A stretch of 64,000 bases of DNA from JACVRW01 sp963837445 (GTDB taxonomy: Bacteria; Actinomycetota; Thermoleophilia; Solirubrobacterales; Thermoleophilaceae): positions 124,001-188,000 of the forward strand of contig CAWINK010000016.1 of the NCBI GenBank assembly GCA_963837445.1. The letters run 5' to 3'. Positions within the stretch are counted from its first letter, which is position 1, and every line of letters begins with the position of its first letter. This document shows, in pieces, positions 35,816-42,067 of the stretch. The notes beneath the pieces were generated by a model, which was not told the DNA's origin, ran no database searches, and was given only the letters and a program-made list of their open reading frames with translations. Position numbers and translations under genes: made by a program.

Positions 35816-37147
35816 ATGGCTGAACCTCTCAATGCGCCGTTTTCCGGCCGCGCCCTCCACTTCATAGGAATCGGCGGCGCCGGCATGAGCGGACTGGCGC
35901 TCGTGGCACGCGAGCTTGGCGCCACCGTCACGGGCTCCGACCAGGCCGAGTCGAGCTACTGCGTGCGACTCAGAGAAGCCGGCATCGAGCCCGCCATCGG
36001 CCACGACGCGGCCAACCTCCCCGCCGGCGCCGAGGTCGTGGTCTCAACAGCGATCCCGGAGGACAACCCGGAGCTCGTGGCCGCGCGCGCGGCCGGCGCG
36101 AGCGTGCTGCACCGCGGGGAGCTGCTCGGCGAGCTGTCGCGGATGAAGCGGACGATCGCGGTGGGCGGCACCCACGGCAAGACGACCAGCGCGTCGATGG
36201 CGGCACTGGCTCTCCTGGAGTCGGGCCGCGAGCCCGCGTTCCTGATCGGCGGCGAGCTGCGCGCGGCCGGCACCAACGCTGCCTGGGGGGCGGGGGAGTG
36301 GGCTGTGATCGAGGCCGACGAGTCGGACCGCTCGTTCCTGGCGCTGGGGCGCGACATCGCGGTGATCACGAACGTCGAGCTGGACCACCACGCCACCTAC
36401 GCGAACCTGCGCGAGCTCGAGGAGGCCTTCGAGGAGTTTGCGGCGCCGGCGGCCGTGCGCGTGCTGGGCCCGGGAGTGGAGCTGCCGGGCGACGGTGACG
36501 CCGTGACCTTCGGCATCGCCAACGCGGAGCGCCTGACCCTCACTGCCGGCGGCTCGCAGTTCGTGGTGGATGGGGTCGAGGTGAAGCTCCAGGTACCCGG
36601 CGAGCACAACGTCCTCAATGCCCTTGCGGCCATCAGCGCTCTCACAGCGGCGGGCGTGTCGCCCGCAGAGGCGGCGCCGGGCCTCGCCAAGTTCACCGGC
36701 GCCGGCCGCCGCTTCGAGGAGCACGGCCGAACGCCCACGGGCGCCCAGGTCTACGACGACTACGCCCACCACCCGACCGAGGTGCGTGCCACGCTGGCGG
36801 CCGCGCGCACGCTCGAGCCGCGCCGCCTGGTCGCCGCATTCCAGCCGCACCTCTACTCGCGCACGCGCATGCTCGCCCGTGACTTCGGCGACGCGCTCGC
36901 ACTGGCGGACCTCGTCGTCGTGCTGGACGTGTACCGAGCGCGGGAGCGGCCCGAGGACTTCCCGGACGTGAGCGGGTTCCTCGTTGCGCAGTCCGCGGCG
37001 GACGCGGCTGAGGGACGTCCGGTCTGGTGGATGCCCCGCATGGAGGACGCCGAGCGGAGCCTCCAAAGCGAACTGAGCGAGGGAGACCTCCTGCTCACGC
37101 TCGGCGCGGGCAACGTGGACGAGCTGGCCCGGAGGCTGGCCGCGTGA
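35816..37147 (+). CDS. murC: UDP-MurNAc:L-alanine ligase MurC
   Basis: 443 residues. First Mur ligase: adds L-Ala to UDP-MurNAc. N-terminal UDP-binding loop LHFIGIGGAGMSGLALVARELG; SDQAESSYCVRLREAG; ATP loop GTHGKTT at 118-124; VIEADESDRSFLAL and VITNVELDHHATYANL; PGEHNVLNALAAISAL; FTGAGRRFEEHG, VYDDYAHHPTEVRATL and AFQPHLYSRTRML. The family assignment is unambiguous. GTGA overlap with murB. Confidence 0.97.
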   Translation: MAEPLNAPFSGRALHFIGIGGAGMSGLALVARELGATVTGSDQAESSYCVRLREAGIEPAIGHDAANLPAGAEVVVSTAIPEDNPELVAARAAGASVLHRGELLGELSRMKRTIAVGGTHGKTTSASMAALALLESGREPAFLIGGELRAAGTNAAWGAGEWAVIEADESDRSFLALGRDIAVITNVELDHHATYANLRELEEAFEEFAAPAAVRVLGPGVELPGDGDAVTFGIANAERLTLTAGGSQFVVDGVEVKLQVPGEHNVLNALAAISALTAAGVSPAEAAPGLAKFTGAGRRFEEHGRTPTGAQVYDDYAHHPTEVRATLAAARTLEPRRLVAAFQPHLYSRTRMLARDFGDALALADLVVVLDVYRARERPEDFPDVSGFLVAQSAADAAEGRPVWWMPRMEDAERSLQSELSEGDLLLTLGAGNVDELARRLAA

Positions 37148-38058
37148 GCACCCCGGCCGGCGTCGAGGCCGACTACGCGCTCGCTCGCCTCACAACGATC
37201 AGAACAGGCGGCCACGGCGACTTCTTTGCGAGACCCGACTCGCCGGACGCGCTCGCCGCCCTGTTGGCCTGGGCAACCGGCGAGGGCGTCAAGGTAGGAG
37301 TGGTCGGGTCCGGCTCGAACCTCCTCGTAGCGGATGAAGGATTCCGAGGACTTGTCGTGAAGCTGGACGGCTCGCTCGCAACGATTGAGCAGGATGGGCA
37401 GCGCCTGCTCTGTGGCGGCGGCGCTCGGCTTCCGCAGGCCGCTGCCTTCGCCGCCCGCGCCGGGCTCAGCGGCCTCGAGTTCGGGGTGAACATCCCCGGG
37501 ACCGTTGGCGGCGCCGTGAAGATGAACGCGAACGCGTACGGCGGCGACCTCGCGCGCGTGCTCGAGTGGGTCGAGGTCACGACCCCCACGGGGACCGAGC
37601 GCCGCGCCCCCGATGAGCTCGGCTTCAGCTACCGCCGCTCGAACCTCGCCGCGAGCGAGATCGTGGCGCGCGCGTCGTTCGCCCTCAGCTCCGCGGAGCC
37701 CGAGGCGGTGAAGGCCACGCTCGCCGACATGCGCGCCTCGCGCAGGGCGGCGCAGCCGTCCGGCATCAAGACCTTCGGCTCGACCTTCAAGAATCCGGAC
37801 GACCCGCGCGCGGAGGGTCGCAGCGCGGGCGTGCTGCTCGACGAGGCCGGTTGCCGCGGCCTCACCGTGGGCGGCGCGCGCTTCTCGGAGAAGCACGCGA
37901 ACTTCGTGGAGAACATGGGCGAGGCCACCACGGCCGACGTGATCGCTCTCATGGGCGAGGGCCGGCGCCGAGTGCGTGAGCGCTTCGGCGTGGAGCTGGA
38001 GCCCGAGGTCCAGTTCCTGGGCGAGGTCGACACCGCGCCGCTGTGGGGCTCGGCATGA
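37144..38058 (+). CDS. murB: UDP-N-acetylenolpyruvoylglucosamine reductase MurB
   Basis: 304 residues, GTG start overlapping murC by four bases. FAD enzyme that reduces UDP-GlcNAc-enolpyruvate to UDP-MurNAc. FAD-binding region TTIRTGGHGDFF, VGVVGSGSNLLVADEGFRGLVVKL; GLEFGVNIPGTVGGAVKMNANAYGG; the FSYRRSNL motif with catalytic region; STFKNPDDPRAEGRSAGVLLDEAGCRG with the catalytic Ser/Glu area; and ARFSEKHANFVENMGEATTADV. It lacks the Tyr loop of E. coli type I enzymes, consistent with the shorter type II form. ATGA overlap with ftsQ. Confidence 0.97.
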   Translation: MSTPAGVEADYALARLTTIRTGGHGDFFARPDSPDALAALLAWATGEGVKVGVVGSGSNLLVADEGFRGLVVKLDGSLATIEQDGQRLLCGGGARLPQAAAFAARAGLSGLEFGVNIPGTVGGAVKMNANAYGGDLARVLEWVEVTTPTGTERRAPDELGFSYRRSNLAASEIVARASFALSSAEPEAVKATLADMRASRRAAQPSGIKTFGSTFKNPDDPRAEGRSAGVLLDEAGCRGLTVGGARFSEKHANFVENMGEATTADVIALMGEGRRRVRERFGVELEPEVQFLGEVDTAPLWGSA

Positions 38059-39128
38059 GCTCCGGACACGCTGTGGCCGGGCGGCGCCCGGCCCGTAAGG
38101 GTGCGGCGCGCCGCAAGCCACGGAAGCGCAGCGCCCGCTCGGCGGCGCTCCGCACCTTCGCGCTGCGAGTCGTCACGCTGCGCCTGCTTCCGCCGCGCAT
38201 GCGGCGCCACGTCGCCATCTTGCTGGCCGCGTGCCTCGTGCTCGCCGCCGGCTTCCAGTTCTGGCTGCGCGACTCGCCGCTCGTGGCGGTCGAGAACGTG
38301 AAGGTCACCGGCCTCACGACCAAGGACGCTTCCCGGGTGCGCGCCGCGCTCGTCTCCGCCGCGCACACGATGACCACCCTGCACGTGGACCAGGCGGAGC
38401 TCGAACGCGCCATCGCTGCCTACCCGGTGGTGCGGGCACTCGACGTGCAGGCCGACTTCCCGCACCGGCTCGATATCCACGTGGTCGAGCATCGCCCGGC
38501 CGCCATGGTCGGCGGCCTCCCCGTGGCCGGCGATGGCACCATCCTGCGCGGCCTCCCCGTCGAGGGCCGGCTGCCCGAGATCGAGGCGCGCGGCAAGCTG
38601 GGCGGTGATCGCCTGTCCGATCCGACAGCGCTCCACGCCGCCCGCGTGGCCGGCGGCGCCCCCGCTCCGCTGAGGGGCCGGCTCGAGCGCATCGACACGC
38701 GCGCGGAGGAGGGCATCGTGGTGGAGCTCCGCGACGGGCCCGAGCTCTATTTCGGAAACGGCACGCGCGTGCGCGCGAAGTGGATCGCGGCGGTGCGCAT
38801 CCTCGCTGACCCCGAGGCCGCGGGCGCGAGCTACATCGACGTGCGGCTCCCCGGCCGCCCCGCGGCGGGCGGGCTGCCCGCCGAGACCGTGGCCCCGGTG
38901 GCGCCCGCGGGCAGCGCGGAGCTGGCCCCGCTGCCCGGCACCGCACCCACGGCTCCGGGGGTGGATCCGGCCACGGAGGAGCTCGCGCCGCCCGCTCCGA
39001 CCGGCGACGGCACGGCCCCTGAAGAGAGCACTCCGCCGGCTGCGCAGACTGCGCCGCCACCCGCCCAGCAAGCCCCCGCTCCCACTGATTCCACCGGGGC
39101 TGGAGGCGTCTCGCCGCCCCCTGGATAA
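38055..39128 (+). CDS. ftsQ: cell division protein FtsQ (POTRA domain) with Pro-rich tail
   Basis: 357 residues from the ATG overlapping murB. Very basic cytoplasmic N terminus (1-55), one transmembrane helix (VAILLAACLVLAAGFQFWL, about 55-73), a POTRA domain (VAVENVKVTGLTTKDASRVRAALVSAA), then the FtsQ beta domain (VVRALDVQADFPHRLDIHVVEHRPAAMV). After about residue 270 comes a 90-residue Ala/Pro/Thr-rich tail, which is absent in E. coli FtsQ. It recruits FtsB/FtsL at the divisome. Weak sequence conservation, but order and domains agree. Confidence 0.92.
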   Translation: MSSGHAVAGRRPARKGAARRKPRKRSARSAALRTFALRVVTLRLLPPRMRRHVAILLAACLVLAAGFQFWLRDSPLVAVENVKVTGLTTKDASRVRAALVSAAHTMTTLHVDQAELERAIAAYPVVRALDVQADFPHRLDIHVVEHRPAAMVGGLPVAGDGTILRGLPVEGRLPEIEARGKLGGDRLSDPTALHAARVAGGAPAPLRGRLERIDTRAEEGIVVELRDGPELYFGNGTRVRAKWIAAVRILADPEAAGASYIDVRLPGRPAAGGLPAETVAPVAPAGSAELAPLPGTAPTAPGVDPATEELAPPAPTGDGTAPEESTPPAAQTAPPPAQQAPAPTDSTGAGGVSPPPG

Positions 39129-39171
39129 CCCTCACCTGTGGGTTGAGCTTCAGGGCAACCCTCAACCGTGG
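39127..39171 (+). repeat. 30-bp-spaced direct repeat upstream of ftsZ
   Basis: AACCCTCACCTGTGG (39127-39141) recurs as AACCCTCAACCGTGG (39157-39171), 13 of 15 identical and exactly 30 bp apart, starting within the ftsQ stop region. The first copy also forms a small AACCC/GGGTT inverted repeat. It lies just upstream of the ftsZ promoter, so an operator is plausible. Confidence 0.5.
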
Positions 39172-39208
39172 CTAGAGGGTCTGGTTGCAGGATTTCTTGC
39201 GAGGTCGA

Positions 39209-39238
39209 TTGACACTTCCCTCGAACTCCGCCTACAGT
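39209..39238 (+). promoter_or_regulatory. sigma-A-type promoter for ftsZ
   Basis: TTGACA at 39209-39214, an 18-bp spacer, and TACAGT at 39233-39238. This is the best consensus promoter seen in the window. It lies 74 bp upstream of the ftsZ ATG within a 183-bp gap and would give ftsZ its own transcription besides read-through from ftsQ. Confidence 0.7.
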
Positions 39239-39311
39239 GCGGTGTTTGCGGGAGAGGTAAACCCTCCACTCTTGCTTGAGCTTCGGACGGTAGAGAGGCA
39301 CCACTTCAGAC

Positions 39312-40400
39312 ATGGACACGGGTAGCTACCTGGCTGTCATCAAGGTCGTCGGCATCGGCGGCGGCGGCACGAATGCCGTCAACCGCATGGTGGACCAGGG
39401 CCTCAAGGGCGTGGAGTTCATCGCCGTGAACACGGACGCCCAGGCGCTCCAGATGTGCGATGCCGACATCAAGCTTCAGATCGGCGATCAGCTCACGCGC
39501 GGGCTCGGCGCGGGCGCGGACCCGGACGTCGGGTACGGCGCGGCGAACGAGAGCCGCGACGAGATCAAGGAGGCGCTGAAGGGCGCGGACATGGTCTTCG
39601 TGACAGCGGGCGAGGGCGGCGGCACCGGCACCGGCGCCGCACCGGTCATCGCCGAGGTCTCCAAGCAGGAGGTCGGCGCGCTCACCGTTGGAGTGGTCAC
39701 GAAGCCGTTCGACTTCGAGGGCACGCAGCGCATGCGCCAGGCCGTGGAGGGCATCGACCGCCTGCGCGAGCAGGTGGACACGATGATCGTGATCCCGAAC
39801 GAGAAGCTGCTCGCCGTCGTCGAGCGCCGCACGAGCATCCTCGACGCCTTCCGTGAGGCCGACGCGGTCCTCGGCCAGGGCGTCCAGGGCATCACCGACC
39901 TGATCACGACCCCGGGCCTGATCAACCTCGACTTCGCCGACGTCCGCACGATCATGCAGGACGCCGGCTCCGCGCTCATGGGCATCGGCGAGGCGTCCGG
40001 CGAGAACCGCGCGGCCGAGGCAGCCAAGAACGCCGTGTCGAGCCCACTGCTCGAGCAGTCGGTCGAGGGCGCCACCGGCATCCTGCTGAACATCACCGGC
40101 GGCACCGACCTCGGCCTGTTCGAGGTGAACGAGGCCGCCGAGATCATCCAGAGCGCCGCCGACCAGAACTCCAACATCATCTTCGGCGCGGTTGTGGACG
40201 ACACGCTCGCTGACTCCGTGCGCGTGACCGTGATTGCCACCGGCTTCGAGCGCCCGAGCCGCACGCCGCTGTTCGAGGAGGACTCCACGGGCCGCCGGCG
40301 CGAGCCGCGGCGCCGTGATGTGTCGCTCGACGAGCGTCAGCGCGCGTCGCTCGAGATCACGGACGACGACATCGACGTTCCGTCATTCCTGAAGGACTGA
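39312..40400 (+). CDS. ftsZ: cell division GTPase FtsZ
   Basis: 362 residues. Tubulin homologue that forms the Z ring. N-terminal GTPase: IKVVGIGGGGTNAVNRMV, FIAVNTDAQAL, the tubulin signature GGGTGTG at 102-108, TPFDFEG-like KPFDFEGTQRM, and the T7 loop with NLDFADVRTIMQDAGSALMGIG. The short C-terminal linker (from about 315, basic) ends in DDDIDVPSFLKD, the conserved peptide that binds SepF/ZipA/FtsA-type partners. ATG start at 39312. Its TGA lies inside the start region of the next gene. No sepF or ftsA is adjacent. Confidence 0.98.
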   Translation: MDTGSYLAVIKVVGIGGGGTNAVNRMVDQGLKGVEFIAVNTDAQALQMCDADIKLQIGDQLTRGLGAGADPDVGYGAANESRDEIKEALKGADMVFVTAGEGGGTGTGAAPVIAEVSKQEVGALTVGVVTKPFDFEGTQRMRQAVEGIDRLREQVDTMIVIPNEKLLAVVERRTSILDAFREADAVLGQGVQGITDLITTPGLINLDFADVRTIMQDAGSALMGIGEASGENRAAEAAKNAVSSPLLEQSVEGATGILLNITGGTDLGLFEVNEAAEIIQSAADQNSNIIFGAVVDDTLADSVRVTVIATGFERPSRTPLFEEDSTGRRREPRRRDVSLDERQRASLEITDDDIDVPSFLKD

Positions 40401-40441
40401 GAGAGCTCCTCCCGCCGCACACGGCGGAGGCCTTCGAGGCC

Positions 40442-40825
40442 ATGCGCGAGCTGCGCCCGCACTACACCGACGAGGCGGAGTTCGTCCGGCGCGTGGACGA
40501 GGTCCAGCGCCCGCAGGGCTACCGGCTCGTGGGCGCCTTCGACGAGAACGACCGCTGCCTCGCCGTCGCGGGCTTCCGCGTGGTCCGCAACCTCCCGTGG
40601 GGGGACAGCCTCTACGTGGATGACCTGTCCACGCACCCCGACGGCCGCCGTCGCGGCTATGGGCGCGCGCTGCTCGAGTGGTGCATGGAGGAGGGCCGCC
40701 GCGAGGGTTGCGGGGAGTTCCACCTCGACTCGGCCGTGGGACCCGAGCGCCAGGACGCCCACAGGCTCTACTTCAACGCCGGCCTGCGCATCACGGCCTA
40801 CCACTTCGTCGCGCCGCTCGAATGA
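40442..40825 (+). CDS. GNAT family N-acetyltransferase
   Basis: GNAT fold: beta strands LVGAFDENDRCLAVAGFRVVRNL and DSLYVDDLSTHPDGRRRGYGRALLEWCMEEG, containing the acetyl-CoA loop R-R-x-G-x-G/A (RRRGYGRA), then FHLDSAVGPERQDAHRLYFNAGLRITAYHF. 127 residues from the first ATG. The same frame reads on upstream as RELLPPHTAEAFEA in protein-like sequence, back to a CTG at 40397 that overlaps the ftsZ TGA (CTGA). So the true start may be that CTG, giving 142 residues. Substrate unknown. ATGA overlap with the following peptidase. Confidence 0.9.
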   Translation: MRELRPHYTDEAEFVRRVDEVQRPQGYRLVGAFDENDRCLAVAGFRVVRNLPWGDSLYVDDLSTHPDGRRRGYGRALLEWCMEEGRREGCGEFHLDSAVGPERQDAHRLYFNAGLRITAYHFVAPLE

Positions 40826-41946
40826 TCGACGCGGCACCCCGGATGGCGCTCGCCGCCGAGCGCGAGCTCGAGGCGCTGGTGGGAGTGTCATCGCCGTCAG
40901 GCGACGTGGAGGGGGCCGAGGAATGCGTGGCGCTCGCCACCGCCTTCCTGCCCACCGAAGCCGAGGTCGAGCGTCTGGAGTGCTCAACCCCCGGGCACGC
41001 GGGCGATCTCGTGGGCAGGCTGCGCGGGACCGGCGCGCAGCGGGTGCTGCTGCTCGGGCACCTCGACACGGTGGTCTCGCACCAGGCCCACCGGCCCCTC
41101 ACGCGCGAGGACGGCGACCGCCTGACAGGGTCCGGTACGGTGGACATGAAGGGCGGCGTGGCACTCTCGCTGGGCGTGATGCGCGAGCTGGCGGCGAGGC
41201 CCGAGCTGTTCGCCGAGGCCGCGGTCCTGCTGGTGAACGACGAGGAGTGGCGCACCGCGCCCTTCGCGCACGCCAAGCGCTTTGCCGACTTCGATGCCTG
41301 CCTCTGCTTCGAGGCGGGCGAGCGCACGCAGGCCGGCGAGGAGGCGGTGATCGTGAAGCGCAAGGCGGCGGCGACGCTGCAGGTGCAGGCCCACGGGCGC
41401 TCGTCCCACTCGGGATCGGCGCCGGAGAAGGGCCGCAGCGCGCTGCTCGCGCTCGCGAGCGTCGCCCAGCTCGTGGCGGAGCGCAGCGACCCCACCGGGC
41501 CCGACCGCCTCACCGCGGTGCCGACGATCCTGCACTCGGGCGACGCCTTCAACGTCGTCCCGCCCTCAGGCGAGCTGATCTGCGACCTGCGCGCCGACCG
41601 TCTCGAGGCCTTCGACCCGGTGCTCGCGGCCATCCCAGCTGAGCACGAGGACGTCCGGCTGGAGCCGAGCATGGTCCGGGCCTGGCCGGGGATGGACTCG
41701 CGCGCGGCCACGGCAGCGGTCCTCGCGGCCGCGTCCGAGTCGCTCGGGCGTCCGATCGTGGCCGCGGAGCGGGGCGGCGCAAGCGACGCGAGCCACATGG
41801 CCGCCGGCGGCATCGAGCTCACGATCGACGGACTCGGCCCGCGCGGCGGCGGCGCGCACGCGCCCCACGAGTGGGTCAGCGCCGAGTCGCTCCGGACCCG
41901 CGCCGAGGTGGCGCTGGCCGTGACGGCTGCGCTGCTCGGGGCCTAG
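40822..41946 (+). CDS. M20 family metallopeptidase (CPG2-like)
   Basis: 374 residues, ATG start overlapping the GNAT stop. Di-zinc hydrolase: LLLGHLDTVV (His/Asp), GSGTVDMKGGVAL (bridging Asp), NDEEWRT (Glu-Glu), CFEAGERT (acidic ligand) and ASDASHMAAGGIELTIDGLGPRGGGAHAPHEWV (His ligand near the C terminus). The lid contains QAHGRSSHSGSAPEKGRSALLALA. The pattern follows carboxypeptidase G2 / ArgE-DapE relatives, which release C-terminal Glu or deacylate amino acids. Probably cotranscribed with the GNAT, suggesting acetyl-transfer and deacylation on related amino compounds (inference). Confidence 0.92.
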   Translation: MIDAAPRMALAAERELEALVGVSSPSGDVEGAEECVALATAFLPTEAEVERLECSTPGHAGDLVGRLRGTGAQRVLLLGHLDTVVSHQAHRPLTREDGDRLTGSGTVDMKGGVALSLGVMRELAARPELFAEAAVLLVNDEEWRTAPFAHAKRFADFDACLCFEAGERTQAGEEAVIVKRKAAATLQVQAHGRSSHSGSAPEKGRSALLALASVAQLVAERSDPTGPDRLTAVPTILHSGDAFNVVPPSGELICDLRADRLEAFDPVLAAIPAEHEDVRLEPSMVRAWPGMDSRAATAAVLAAASESLGRPIVAAERGGASDASHMAAGGIELTIDGLGPRGGGAHAPHEWVSAESLRTRAEVALAVTAALLGA

Positions 41947-41991
41947 GAGCGGTCCGAGCGGCGAACTACAGCATTGAAGGGTGGCCGATGC

Positions 41992-42040
41992 CAGGTGGGG
42001 CATCTCGGTTGCGCATAGCGCCCCTTTGATGCCCCACCTG
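41992..42040. repeat. 49-bp dispersed hairpin element, copy 2
   Basis: Arms CAGGTGGGGCAT (41992-42003) and ATGCCCCACCTG (42029-42040), perfect over 12 bp, with a 25-nt loop that begins CTCGGTTGCGC. Reverse-oriented relative to copy 1 (12015-12063) and of equal length. It lies between the convergent M20 and LuxR genes, and a weaker outer stem (GAAGGGTGG near 41977, CCACCCCTTC near 42049) extends it. Confidence 0.85.
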
Positions 42041-42067
42041 AAGGAGACCACCCCTTCACCGCTGCCT

